DNA of 64,000 nt from Sessilibacter corallicola. Its GTDB lineage: Bacteria > Pseudomonadota > Gammaproteobacteria > Pseudomonadales > Cellvibrionaceae. A model generated the notes under the pieces. That model did no database searches and was not told the DNA's origin. It saw only the letters and a program-made list of their open reading frames with translations. Both the position numbers and the translations under genes were made by a program. Shown here piece after piece: positions 53,559 through 62,521 of the stretch (positions are counted from its first letter, which is position 1; each line of letters begins with the position of its first letter). The DNA lies in contig NZ_JAJSLX010000003.1 in the NCBI RefSeq assembly GCF_021290925.1, positions 434,001 to 498,000 on the forward strand. Direction: 5' to 3'.

Positions 53559-54041
53559 ATGAACATAGAACACAATAAAGTCGTGCAATTGCACTACACC
53601 CTGACCGAAAACAACCAACAGTTGGAAACAACGAAAGACGGCGACCCAGTGCTCTACTTGCACGGCCACAATAATATGCTCGCCGGAATCGAAAATGGTC
53701 TTGAAGGTAAACAAGCGGGAGACTCAACAACGATTGTTTTAGAACCCAAAGACGCTTACGGAGAAGCCAAAGAAGCAGCACCACGCCGAATTCCACGCAA
53801 ACATATTCTCACTAAGGGTAAGTTAAAACCTGATATGATTGTTGACGTTAACACCACCGAAGGTCCAGTTCCCGCCAAAGTGTTAAAAGTGGGTCTGAAA
53901 ACCGTTGATGTCGACACCAATCACCCCTATGCAGGAAAAACGCTCACCTTTGAAATCGAAGTCATCGATGTTCGAGATGCCAGCCAAGAAGAAATAAACC
54001 ACGGCCATGCTCACGGCATTGGCGGACACAATCACAATTGA
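53559..54041 (+). CDS. slyD: FKBP-type peptidyl-prolyl isomerase SlyD
   Basis: The 160-residue protein has an FKBP fold with an inserted chaperone flap (about 70-125) and a short His-rich metal-binding tail (HGHAHGIGGHNHN). It catalyses proline isomerisation and binds Ni2+, supporting hydrogenase or other nickel enzymes in some bacteria. In this genome a link to Ni-SOD is conceivable but untested. The start ATG 53559 gives the family's usual N-terminus. It ends at a long hairpin. Confidence 0.92.
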   Translation: MNIEHNKVVQLHYTLTENNQQLETTKDGDPVLYLHGHNNMLAGIENGLEGKQAGDSTTIVLEPKDAYGEAKEAAPRRIPRKHILTKGKLKPDMIVDVNTTEGPVPAKVLKVGLKTVDVDTNHPYAGKTLTFEIEVIDVRDASQEEINHGHAHGIGGHNHN

Positions 54042-54049
54042 GTTAGAGT

Positions 54050-54101
54050 GTTTTAAATAATTTATAAATCGAGTTGTAGATATTTATAAGTTATTTAAAA
54101 C
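54050..54101. terminator. AT-rich 20-bp hairpin between convergent genes
   Basis: GTTTTAAATAATTTATAAAT pairs with the inverse sequence at 54082-54101 with a single mismatch and a 12-nt loop. It begins nine nt after the slyD stop and can serve both converging genes. Confidence 0.6.
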
Positions 54102-54152
54102 GAAATTATTGTGGCTCCTTTGGCCATTCCAAGAACTGTTTATTCGTTACTG

Positions 54153-55892
54153 TTATATTCTTCTACGACTGTAAAAAAGATTAGAGCTTGCGCATTTTTT
54201 CGCTTCTTTTATTGCACCAGAAGCAAGCTCTTCAACTTGATGATGGGTTGTGCAACGGTATAAATCGGGACGAACCACCCCTACCGCAAGGCTTACCAAT
54301 GGGAACGTGAACATTTCACCCTGGCGAGAATGTGTTTCAATACCACCAATATCGATATGTTCCTGGAAATAAAAACGATTAACGGAATTATCGAAAGCAT
54401 CAATAATGGAATGACAACTGACTTGCCAATTTTCACGTTCGAACACCACCACAAATCGATCGCCTCCGATATGACCGACAAAATCTTCGAGCTCACAATG
54501 TTGTGATATTAAATCTGCCAAAAATTTAATGAGCTTATCGCCGTCTTCATAACCGTAGACATCGTTATAGGGCTTAAAATTATTTAGATCAAAATGTGCC
54601 AGGTAAAACTTGTTTTTATTCTGGAGTAATGTGTCGATGTATTGATAAATCGGTACGTTGCCCGGCAATTGCGTCAGCGGATTTGCGTAACTCGCGTACT
54701 GAATTTTTTGATGAGTAATTTCTTGCAAAAGATCGCGGACTGAACCAATGCCTAAATACTCTTGGTTGCGCGTAATAATAAAATGCCACGGTAATTTATC
54801 GTCATGACAGGAAAGAATTTTATCCGACACGCTTTCTAAAGATTCGGAAATATCGACAATTACCGTACCTGGCGCTAACTGATCGACCGCTTCTACATGA
54901 GTATTGATTGCTCGACCGTGCGGCGTGGATAATTTTTCTAATAAACTGCCACGCCACACCAAACCCAAGGGACGATTCTCTTTCAAAATGGGAATAGAGA
55001 GGCGCTTGGAATCACTGTAAAATAAATCCGCTAAAACTTCGGTTTTGGTATCTGCTTCCACGGTCTCTGCTTGCTGTAATAAGGTAGCAACACTTTTTTT
55101 GATATTTAACGGTGCACGACGAACTCTGTGTTTGTGCATTAACGTTGACGGAATGGTCGTTTCAGGATTGGTCTCAGGCTTACGCAGGTAATAGCCCTGC
55201 CCTAACGTCACCCCCAAATCCAAAAGCAACTCAAGCTCTTCAAATTCCTCAATACCTTCTGCAACCACTTCGGTACTTAAACTTCCCGACAGAGTCATTA
55301 TGCTGCGCACAAATTCTAACTTTGTCGGATCATTGTGGATATTTTGAATAAAATACTGGTCGATTTTGACGAAATCTGGCTTTATTTCAGACCAAAATCG
55401 CAAACCTGAATAACCGGAACCCAAGTCATCAATCGCGATTTTTAGCCCCATATTTTTATAATGCAATAATGCTTTTTGCAGAATTTCGAGGTCTTTTATT
55501 GGGTATTTTTCACTGAGCTCTATCACTACCCGCTCGGGTTCAACATTATATTGTTCTAATAGTGATAAGGTTTCCCGACTTGGATGATCGTTATTAACGA
55601 AAATTAGCGGATGAACATTGAGAAATAAATACCCCGGTAAATCAAGCTCGGAATATTTAGAGATGGAGGCCCGACGACACGCCATTTCCAAATCAAACAA
55701 CAAACCTTTTTGCAGTGCGGTAGTAAACAGAATATCGGGGGATCTGAATTTGGAATTATGAGGACCACGAATTAACGCTTCATGGGCAAAAATTTCCGCT
55801 TGATCAACGGTATAAATAGGCTGGAAAACCGCTTGTAAACGGTCATGCGCGATAATATCCTCAAGTTCTGCCTCGAATGCTGTACTGTCCAC
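54153..55892 (-). CDS. c-di-GMP protein with EAL, CBS and degenerate GGDEF domains
   Basis: The 579-residue cytoplasmic protein has an EAL phosphodiesterase domain (about 1-250), tandem CBS domains (270-390) and a GGDEF domain (about 400-579). The EAL site looks intact: E38 in HEALIRG, LNVHP, VVIELSE, IAIDDLGSGYSG, FVKIDQY, EGIEE and GQGYYL. The cyclase signature is GGDRF (476-480) instead of GGDEF, so synthesis is doubtful and the domain may only bind GTP. CBS domains usually sense adenine nucleotides. It probably lowers c-di-GMP in response to a small ligand. Confidence 0.9.
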   Translation of the reverse strand: MDSTAFEAELEDIIAHDRLQAVFQPIYTVDQAEIFAHEALIRGPHNSKFRSPDILFTTALQKGLLFDLEMACRRASISKYSELDLPGYLFLNVHPLIFVNNDHPSRETLSLLEQYNVEPERVVIELSEKYPIKDLEILQKALLHYKNMGLKIAIDDLGSGYSGLRFWSEIKPDFVKIDQYFIQNIHNDPTKLEFVRSIMTLSGSLSTEVVAEGIEEFEELELLLDLGVTLGQGYYLRKPETNPETTIPSTLMHKHRVRRAPLNIKKSVATLLQQAETVEADTKTEVLADLFYSDSKRLSIPILKENRPLGLVWRGSLLEKLSTPHGRAINTHVEAVDQLAPGTVIVDISESLESVSDKILSCHDDKLPWHFIITRNQEYLGIGSVRDLLQEITHQKIQYASYANPLTQLPGNVPIYQYIDTLLQNKNKFYLAHFDLNNFKPYNDVYGYEDGDKLIKFLADLISQHCELEDFVGHIGGDRFVVVFERENWQVSCHSIIDAFDNSVNRFYFQEHIDIGGIETHSRQGEMFTFPLVSLAVGVVRPDLYRCTTHHQVEELASGAIKEAKKCASSNLFYSRRRI

Positions 55893-56242
55893 TCACTCAC
55901 CTAGCTATTGTATTAACGGCGATTTAATCACTCACCGTGTAAACTATTTTTCGTTGCCCTCTAAGCTATTTTCAGTTGATTTTTATGATTATTGAGGAAT
56001 ATCAAGCTTGTGGTAAGGCGTATAGAACTGCAATTCAAGTCCGTTATTTCAAATATCGCAGTTGTTCGCAATTTTACTTGATATTAGGCATAGAAGCTAA
56101 AAAATAAATACAAAAATTGGCGGGTTATACAGTATTTTACGAAGGTTAAGGCGCTGAGGCAGCATAATAGCGAACTTATGCTGCTTAAATTATTAAAACA
56201 GTGAACGGTTATTTAAAATAAACATAATACTCACACTGAAAT
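55893..56242. other. intergenic region
   Basis: The 350 nt lie between the EAL-CBS-GGDEF gene and the hybrid kinase gene, both on the minus strand. The DNA is AT-rich, and neither a gene nor a clear terminator is visible. Confidence 0.5.
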
Positions 56243-58402
56243 TTAGCTGTGAGATACAAGCCAGTGGTCGACCTGTTTTTTCAATTCTTCTTTTCGCACA
56301 GGTTTGGAAATTGTATCGTCCATTCCAGACGTTAGGCACATACGATCTTGCCGATCATTTTTCAAAATAGTTAATCCCAATAAAGGAACACGTTTTTGCT
56401 CTTCATCGTTAAGCTTGCGTATTTCCTTCGCCATATTGAAGCTTTCACTGCAATCTTCACTACCGCTTAAATGACAAGACATGAAAACCAAATCGTAATC
56501 GCGCTGGCTCAGTTTTTTCAGGCCAGAATCGGGATTAGCAGTAACATCAACAGAAAACCCCAAATTCTCAATCATTCCTGAAATGACCATTTGGTCTACT
56601 AAATTATCTTCAACTAATAAAATCTTAGCGGAAGGTGCAAAATGATGAGAATTTAGCTTATCCAAAAACAGCATTGAAAAGTTGTTGTACAACTTATCTT
56701 GCGTCACCGGTTTTTGAATGACTTTAAGATCGGTATTTTCGCCTAGGTACTTGGTGAATAAACGTGAATCGGACTGCAGTTGGCTGACCACAAGCACTTG
56801 GGGTGTATCTTTAAATACCTCGGATTCTTTCAATTTTTGCGATACCGGAATCGCTGTAAGACTGGATTTTTTAGAAAAAATTAAGTTCGCATCAAAAACC
56901 GTATTGGTATCACTTTTAGGGGCGAGCATTTCGTCTAATTCCAGTTTGGAATCAGCAAATGTTGCGGATAAACCCCAAGACCGAAAAATATCTTTAAGCT
57001 CTTCTTCGATTTTTGCCGGAGCGTCAATAATAAGCAGTTTTTGTTTATCAAATCGGCTTTCGTACTGCTTGAAAAATGACTGCGAGTTAACCGGCGCCAA
57101 CGGCAATGCCAGCCAAAAAACGGGAGAGTCTTCGTTCTTGATACCAAGATCGCCCCCCATCGCTTCAGCTAATTGCTTACTCATATTCAAACTGAAGCCG
57201 TTGACAACACCGGAACTGGATTGGATCGGCTGAGGCGTTTGCTTTCCTTCATCGGCAATAGTGATGTGTAAGATTAACTCTGAACCACCGTGCTGTTCAC
57301 AGCTGACATTCACGAAAAGATCTGAACCGTGACTCAAGCTAATGGATTGATCGATCAAGGAATTGATCAAATGGCTCGCTCGCATTGAATCGCCGCGAAC
57401 ACGTGACGGAATGTTGTCAGAAAAATTCAGAGAGAATTCTTTGCCGTGAATTTCTGCGTCGATTTCTTTATCGTTAAAGCACTCTTCCAACAGTTTAGGC
57501 AGGCTAAAAACGGTGTTTTCAAGCAACAGCTTTTTGGATTTTATTTTCGAATAATCGATCACACTGTTAACGACTTGTAGCTGGCGATCACTGGCTTTTT
57601 CAGCAACCGAGATTAAGTGTCGTTGCTTATCGTTAATACTGCTCTCGTGAGTCAGCACCGAAAGAGCACCAATGGTTTCGTTGAGTGAAGAACGAAACTC
57701 ATCGCTAAGAGAGACGAGAAAATCATGGTTGAGCTGCGCCGCCGCTTCGGAATCGCGCTTTTCGATTTCTAAAGAGTCAGCGCGTTTACGTAAGACAAAA
57801 TTCGCTTCCAGACGCTCCCAGTAGGACTCGCACATCATCAAGCCTTGATTGCGCAACATCCAAAACAGCAGAATTAGGATGATGGCATACAAGTACCCTT
57901 CTATCGAAAACAAGATAAGACTGGTAATTACGATAGGGGCTAATCCCGAGAGTAGATAAGATGTGAGAAATCTGCGGTAAGGCGAAAGAACACCGGTCAT
58001 GCCGGAATAAAAAACAATGGTGTATAACCACAAGAAGTTAGTTTCGGTGGTAAATCCCAGGGTGTAGGTAATCGTAGAAATGATGATGCCCCACCAACCG
58101 GCACCGGCAATGGACGCTAAAAAGAACAGCGTTCGCCAACGCCCGGGCGCTCGTGGGTAGATGGCTTCAAAGCCGAAAACGATAACCCCACGAATAATGG
58201 TAAACAGCAACAAACCGGCGGCTAAAGCAAAAGCGACTTTACTGTAATTAGTGAAAAAATCACCAATCCACATGATCAGCACAAATACCGTGACGGTTAG
58301 GAGCAATCCTCTACGGCTGTATTTTGCGATCCTAGCGTCAGTTTCGTGGATTAACTTACGATCTTTTTGGACTTTAGATTTTGGTCTGTGAAATGTAAAC
58401 AT
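56243..58402 (-). CDS. hybrid histidine kinase lacking its phospho-acceptor residues
   Basis: This 719-residue membrane protein has five to six helices (about 33-181), a HisKA-like region (about 225-290), a HATPase-like domain (about 330-437) and two receiver-like domains (about 454-580 and 593-716). The H-box reads SDEFRSSLN with Asp234 where His should be. The N-box is degenerate (INSLIDQSI) and the G1 box is altered (DEGKQ). The second receiver has Ser642 in place of the phospho-Asp (VFMSCHL); the first lacks an obvious one. Catalysis and phosphorelay are therefore unlikely, and a scaffold or pseudokinase role is more plausible. Structure otherwise resembles BarA/GacS-type hybrids. Confidence 0.88.
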   Translation of the reverse strand: MFTFHRPKSKVQKDRKLIHETDARIAKYSRRGLLLTVTVFVLIMWIGDFFTNYSKVAFALAAGLLLFTIIRGVIVFGFEAIYPRAPGRWRTLFFLASIAGAGWWGIIISTITYTLGFTTETNFLWLYTIVFYSGMTGVLSPYRRFLTSYLLSGLAPIVITSLILFSIEGYLYAIILILLFWMLRNQGLMMCESYWERLEANFVLRKRADSLEIEKRDSEAAAQLNHDFLVSLSDEFRSSLNETIGALSVLTHESSINDKQRHLISVAEKASDRQLQVVNSVIDYSKIKSKKLLLENTVFSLPKLLEECFNDKEIDAEIHGKEFSLNFSDNIPSRVRGDSMRASHLINSLIDQSISLSHGSDLFVNVSCEQHGGSELILHITIADEGKQTPQPIQSSSGVVNGFSLNMSKQLAEAMGGDLGIKNEDSPVFWLALPLAPVNSQSFFKQYESRFDKQKLLIIDAPAKIEEELKDIFRSWGLSATFADSKLELDEMLAPKSDTNTVFDANLIFSKKSSLTAIPVSQKLKESEVFKDTPQVLVVSQLQSDSRLFTKYLGENTDLKVIQKPVTQDKLYNNFSMLFLDKLNSHHFAPSAKILLVEDNLVDQMVISGMIENLGFSVDVTANPDSGLKKLSQRDYDLVFMSCHLSGSEDCSESFNMAKEIRKLNDEEQKRVPLLGLTILKNDRQDRMCLTSGMDDTISKPVRKEELKKQVDHWLVSHS

Positions 58403-58440
58403 CTTAATTATTCAACGGCGAAATTAATCCAGCGATGTAT

Positions 58441-58641
58441 CTAAATATTTAAATACTCGACCAAGACAGTTTTTATTATAAAACCCAGTAACCCCAAACC
58501 AAGCGCTGTAAATAAAATGAAAGTTCCAAATTTACCGGCTTTCGAACCCTTTGCAAGATCCCACATAATAAAAGCCATAAAAATAATCAGGCCACCAATT
58601 CCGACGTACAACGAAATGGTCTCAAACAGAACAATATCCAA
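58441..58641 (-). CDS. DUF2788 small membrane protein
   Basis: The 66-residue protein has two membrane helices (about 10-28 and 41-60) with the conserved WDLAKGSKAGKFGTFILF between them. This is the DUF2788 family, of unknown function and common in gammaproteobacteria. It lies upstream of the hybrid kinase gene (39 nt before its start) on the same strand and may be co-transcribed with it. Confidence 0.85.
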   Translation of the reverse strand: MDIVLFETISLYVGIGGLIIFMAFIMWDLAKGSKAGKFGTFILFTALGLGLLGFIIKTVLVEYLNI

Positions 58642-59057
58642 AACGAAACTCGCTAACTCAATATCTAAAATGACTTAAATAAAACCTAGTAAGTTTAAAC
58701 TATACCGTCGCAGGAAGATAAATTTTTTGAAAAACCTTCTTTAGCACAAGCTTAGTTTTTAAGGTGTACAAATTTTAGTTAAAGTAAAAGATAAATAGTC
58801 AGAAAGTTATTTTTTATAATAAAAACAGTTAGTTATGGAAGAAACTTTACTTCCAACTTAAACAAAAATAGGAATTTGAAACCTTGTTACTAGAATGATT
58901 CTAATTATTTGAAGCGCTTTAATAGCAAAGAGAAGTTAGATGAAGATAGTTTGATATAGATTTTATTCGGATCAAGCTAAATAAGTATGAAAAATTCGTT
59001 TAATAATCGATTGGGATGTACTGGCATTTACCCAAATTTCATCAATACTAAATATGT

Positions 59058-59213
59058 GGCTGGTTGCATACCCCCCAATATTCAATCAGCCGGGTCTCAA
59101 CACCCGTGTTAAGGATAATCTCTTAATGGAAATCGCTTAATAGATGGTTCCTTAATGTTTCACTCCTAATGGTCTTGGCCCGACGCTCTCCCCCCAGGTC
59201 GTCGGGCTTTTTT
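59058..59213 (+). ncRNA. candidate small RNA with two C6 hairpin loops
   Basis: No ORF is on the + strand here, yet a strong intrinsic terminator ends at 59213. Upstream, GGCTGGTTG (59058-59066) pairs with CAATCAGCC (59083-59091) around a loop containing CCCCCC. The terminator loop also contains CCCCCC (59190-59195). Exposed C-rich loops are typical of small RNAs that bind ribosome-binding sites. Between the hairpins CTTAAT recurs every ~14 nt. No clear promoter was found; the 5' end is a guess. The remaining gap, 58642-59057, is AT-rich without a gene. Confidence 0.45.
59178..59213 (+). terminator. strong intrinsic terminator, + strand, without an annotated gene
   Basis: GCCCGACG pairs with CGTCGGGC around a 14-nt loop and is followed by six T. 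The T-run is on the + strand only, so it does not serve trmH, which reads the other way. Confidence 0.88.
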
Positions 59214-59216
59214 ATG

Positions 59217-59927
59217 TCACATCGGCGCTCTATTGGTTGGATTGAGGCTGTTTAATACCGATTGGTACCACTGTGAAGCATTGACTATTTCGCCGTCACT
59301 TTCACGTACCGGTGGGTACGCCAGTCCCTTCTCATCGCAAAATTCAGCAACCTTGGGGTGCGCCCACTGGAAAAATCGCTTCTGTTGCAGATCGGACGAT
59401 AGCTGGTTGGTGCCGTATAAATTAGCGTCGTTTCGCTGATGATAGATTTCCTGAAGGATGACCGCCGTGGCGACAGATACATTCAGCGACTCGACCATAC
59501 CAATCATTGGAATTGTGATCTTGTGATCGCACAATTCAGACGCCGTATGGCTTAAGCCGTCTTTTTCGCTGCCCAGCAGCAGTGCCGTAGGTTTGGTGTA
59601 ATCAATGGCTCGATAGTTCACACACTGCTGGCCAACATCGGCTGCGACAATCTGAAAGCCCTGACCTTTCAATTGCTCCAAAGGCGCTACTAAATTGTCG
59701 TGTGTTTTCACTTCAACCCATTTATGGCTGCCAGATGCTGTACCGCGAAAGCCGCGATAACCTTTTTGAGGAATTACGGTATGAATGGTATCGATGCCAA
59801 CGGAATCGCATGTTCGGACAATGGCAGACAGATTCCTGCCCTTGTGGACTTCATCGGCGACAACCGTTAAATCTGGTTGTCGACGACTCAAAGTCTCTAA
59901 AATTCTTTGGTAACGCTCGGGGGTCAT
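59217..59927 (-). CDS. trmH: tRNA (guanosine-18-2'-O)-methyltransferase
   Basis: The 236-residue SPOUT methyltransferase starts MTPERYQRILETLSRRQPDLTVVADEVHKGRNLSAIVRTCDSVGI, the TrmH N-terminus with the catalytic Arg/Asn region. It ends its knot with ALLLGSEKDGLS and IPMIGMVESLNVSVATAVILQE. It methylates the 2'-OH of G18 in the D loop of tRNAs. The C-terminal helical region extends beyond the knot as in E. coli TrmH. It is followed upstream by sohB on the same strand. Confidence 0.94.
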   Translation of the reverse strand: MTPERYQRILETLSRRQPDLTVVADEVHKGRNLSAIVRTCDSVGIDTIHTVIPQKGYRGFRGTASGSHKWVEVKTHDNLVAPLEQLKGQGFQIVAADVGQQCVNYRAIDYTKPTALLLGSEKDGLSHTASELCDHKITIPMIGMVESLNVSVATAVILQEIYHQRNDANLYGTNQLSSDLQQKRFFQWAHPKVAEFCDEKGLAYPPVRESDGEIVNASQWYQSVLNSLNPTNRAPM

Positions 59928-59945
59928 AAAAATGAGGGGAATAGA

Positions 59946-61001
59946 TTATGCCTGGGGACGAGTTTGGAAGAGTCGAGTCACCCATTTAAGTGCCAATTGA
60001 TCAACACCGGCGGCCACTGATGAACCCATTTTTTCTACCAAGCTCTTTTTGGAAACGTAATCGACAGCAATAACATCAACGTCTTTCAGTTGATCGGTAA
60101 TGTAGGAATCACTGGTATTAATTTCGTCGACAAGGCCGATGTCTAGAGCTTGTTGGCCGTACCAGACTTCACCTGTAGCAACCTCAGCGATATCCACTTT
60201 TGAACGATGAGACGAGACAAAGGTTTTGAACAAATCGTGGGTTTTCTCAAGGTCTTCGACAAATTTTTCACGACCTTTGTCGGTATTTTCACCGAACATG
60301 GTTAACGTTCGCTTGTATTCACCTGCCGTTAGCATCTCAAAATCAACGTCGTTCTTCTTCAACAAACGATGGAAATTCGGCAACTGCGCTACAACACCGA
60401 TTGAGCCGATGATGGCAAAAGGAGCAGAAATAATTTTATCGGCCACACAAGCCATCATGTACCCACCACTTGCCGCAATTTTATCCACTGATACCGTCAA
60501 TGGAATGCCTTGCTGGCGAATTCGATCAAGTTGGCTTGAAGCCAGGCCGTAACTGTGGACCATACCACCGCCACTTTCTAATCGAACCAACACCTCGTCG
60601 GTGTCACGAGCCAAATGCAGTACTGCAGAAATACTCTGCTTTAGCTTATCGACGTCTGATGCTTTGATGTCACCGTCAAAGTCCAAAACAAACAAACGTT
60701 TTTTCTTTTCGTCTTCGCTGTCTTTTGAGGATTTCTTTTTCTTGGCTTTTAATGCCTGCTTTTTCTCTTTCTCTCGCTCTTTAATTTGGTCTTTATATTC
60801 CTGTGGGGAAAGAATGGCTTCCTCCACACTGTCGAACATTTCTTGGTACTGCTCGTTTAAATTTGTGGTTTCGATTCGCCCTTTGGTTTGCGAGCGATTG
60901 CGTCCTGCCAAAGAACCGATTATTGCCACAATAATAAGCGCGACCACGACAAAGGTGGCGGCCTTGGCTAAAAACAGTCCATAGTGAAAAAGAAATTCCA
61001 A
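59946..61001 (-). CDS. sohB: SohB-like S49 peptidase
   Basis: The 351-residue membrane-anchored protease has an N-terminal helix (about 9-30), a highly charged Lys/Glu region (about 60-100) and the S49 protease domain (KRLFVLDFDGDIKASDVD onward). That domain has VDKIAASGGYMMACVADKIISAP and GSIGVV, the catalytic Ser region. It is the periplasmic signal-peptide-peptidase type homologous to SppA. The gene is 18 nt from trmH, so they may share a transcript. Confidence 0.92.
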   Translation of the reverse strand: MEFLFHYGLFLAKAATFVVVALIIVAIIGSLAGRNRSQTKGRIETTNLNEQYQEMFDSVEEAILSPQEYKDQIKEREKEKKQALKAKKKKSSKDSEDEKKKRLFVLDFDGDIKASDVDKLKQSISAVLHLARDTDEVLVRLESGGGMVHSYGLASSQLDRIRQQGIPLTVSVDKIAASGGYMMACVADKIISAPFAIIGSIGVVAQLPNFHRLLKKNDVDFEMLTAGEYKRTLTMFGENTDKGREKFVEDLEKTHDLFKTFVSSHRSKVDIAEVATGEVWYGQQALDIGLVDEINTSDSYITDQLKDVDVIAVDYVSKKSLVEKMGSSVAAGVDQLALKWVTRLFQTRPQA

Positions 61002-61017
61002 AACTTACTCCGATTGA

Positions 61018-61671
61018 TCAATTCCAACGATTAATTGCGCTTTCTGCGGCTTTATTAAAGGGTCTCGCAACAAGACCGGTATTACTCAATGAGACTTCGT
61101 ACAGAGCACCATCGGCCATGGGCAGATAAGTTGCACTGCCGTAGGTTGCGTCAATTCCGACATCTTTAAGGTTGAGACGTTTCGACCACTCCCAAATATC
61201 CACCGAATAATTGTGCTCATCCAGAGGAAACACACTTCTTGGCTCAGTCTGCTCTTTTTCCCAGGAATAATAGCGACCGCTGATTCTCTCTAAACGAAAT
61301 GCCGGTCTAACACCTACTGCTCCAAAAGCAGAAGGCCATTTGATGATCCTGGCATCTAACTGCCATTGATCACCGTTAATATCAAAATTGTATTGCTTGC
61401 CTTCGGAGGTGAGAATTTTCGCAGAAAACTTTTGCTCATCAAGTTGTGAGAATTCTAAGGTTGCGACGGATTTTTCAGAAACCAGTTGTTGGTAGCTGTA
61501 AAAATCAACGCCCACCAAGGCGAAGACTGCTGAGCAGAAAAGCAAGCTAAAACCGAGCATGCCTTTTAACCAGCCTTGAAACCACGTTGTTCGGATTAAA
61601 TAGCGAACGGTGAAAGCCGCGATTACAATTCCTATAGCAATCAGGAGATAAGTCGTGAGTGTGTAAAACAT
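61018..61671 (-). CDS. membrane protein of unknown function next to sohB
   Basis: The 217-residue protein has two N-terminal membrane helices (about 2-20 and 33-53) and a large extracytoplasmic domain (55-217) with many aromatic residues and VRYLIRTTWFQGWLKG between the helices. In other gammaproteobacteria such a protein accompanies sohB/nudC, but I do not know its function. I start at ATG 61671, preceded by ACGGTAATACT; the in-frame extension to 61725 overlaps nudC. Confidence 0.75.
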   Translation of the reverse strand: MFYTLTTYLLIAIGIVIAAFTVRYLIRTTWFQGWLKGMLGFSLLFCSAVFALVGVDFYSYQQLVSEKSVATLEFSQLDEQKFSAKILTSEGKQYNFDINGDQWQLDARIIKWPSAFGAVGVRPAFRLERISGRYYSWEKEQTEPRSVFPLDEHNYSVDIWEWSKRLNLKDVGIDATYGSATYLPMADGALYEVSLSNTGLVARPFNKAAESAINRWN

Positions 61672-61681
61672 AGTATTACCG

Positions 61682-62509
61682 TCAACGGTGTTTTCGACTG
61701 AATTCAGCGATAAGTTCACCCGCAATCGAAGTCATCGGTGGTATCGTCGGCAATTCATCTAGGCCCCACCACTTAGCGTCAACAATTTCGTCACCATCAA
61801 CGGTGATATCACCGCTGTGGTACTCGGCAAAATAGCCAATCATAAGTTGATTTGGGAATGGCCAAGCTTGGCTTTTGAAGTAAGATAAATTGTGAACTTT
61901 AATACCGATTTCTTCTTGTACTTCACGGTGTACAGCAGCTTCTAGTGTCTCTCCTGACTCAACGAACCCAGCGATACAGCTGTACATATCAGTGATGTAG
62001 CGTCCGTGCTTAGCTAATAGAATCTTATCTTTTTTATATATTAACGTAATCACACAGGGTTGAATTCTCGGGTACCAAAGTTTCGAGCAATTAACGCATG
62101 TGAGAGCAGTTTCTGTTCGGTGACTGTAGGTCTTTGCTCCGCAGTGACCGCAAAATCGATGGTCATCTAACCAATGATAGAGTTGGATAGCCCGCGCATG
62201 AATTTCAAAATCTGAAATTTGCGTCTCGACTAATAACCGTCGGCCAGTGACCCATTTGTATTTGGACGTGCCCATTTGTGAGAGCATGTCGTCATCAAAA
62301 AAACCTTCAATGACAATAAGATGAACATTGCGGTCTGCGCTTTCACCAACGAATGTGGAGCGATCAACCTGCTCTTGAAAAGAGCCCGAATCCAATACGT
62401 TTAATGTCTCGAACATCGTACAGATGGACTCAACCGACTCCAACGCATGCATTGTCTCGTCGGACTCGGAAACCAGCAATGAACCTTTATTGACAAAAAT
62501 ATAACGCAA
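61682..62509 (-). CDS. nudC: NADH pyrophosphatase NudC
   Basis: The 275-residue Nudix hydrolase has a zinc ribbon (C120, C123, C138, C141), the Nudix box GFVESGETLEAAVHREVQEEIG (181-202; catalytic glutamates in REVQEE) and the NudC-specific SQAWPFP at about 213. It hydrolyses NAD(H) to NMN(H) and AMP and removes NAD caps from RNA. Its gene is 12 nt from fimL, as in Pseudomonas aeruginosa, where nudC and fimL are neighbours. Confidence 0.94.
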   Translation of the reverse strand: MRYIFVNKGSLLVSESDETMHALESVESICTMFETLNVLDSGSFQEQVDRSTFVGESADRNVHLIVIEGFFDDDMLSQMGTSKYKWVTGRRLLVETQISDFEIHARAIQLYHWLDDHRFCGHCGAKTYSHRTETALTCVNCSKLWYPRIQPCVITLIYKKDKILLAKHGRYITDMYSCIAGFVESGETLEAAVHREVQEEIGIKVHNLSYFKSQAWPFPNQLMIGYFAEYHSGDITVDGDEIVDAKWWGLDELPTIPPMTSIAGELIAEFSRKHR

Positions 62510-62521
62510 GCTACTTCTACC

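Noticed and set aside
59217-59940. Terminator at 59178 belonging to trmH
   Set aside because: The T-run follows the hairpin only on the + strand, whereas trmH is on the minus strand.
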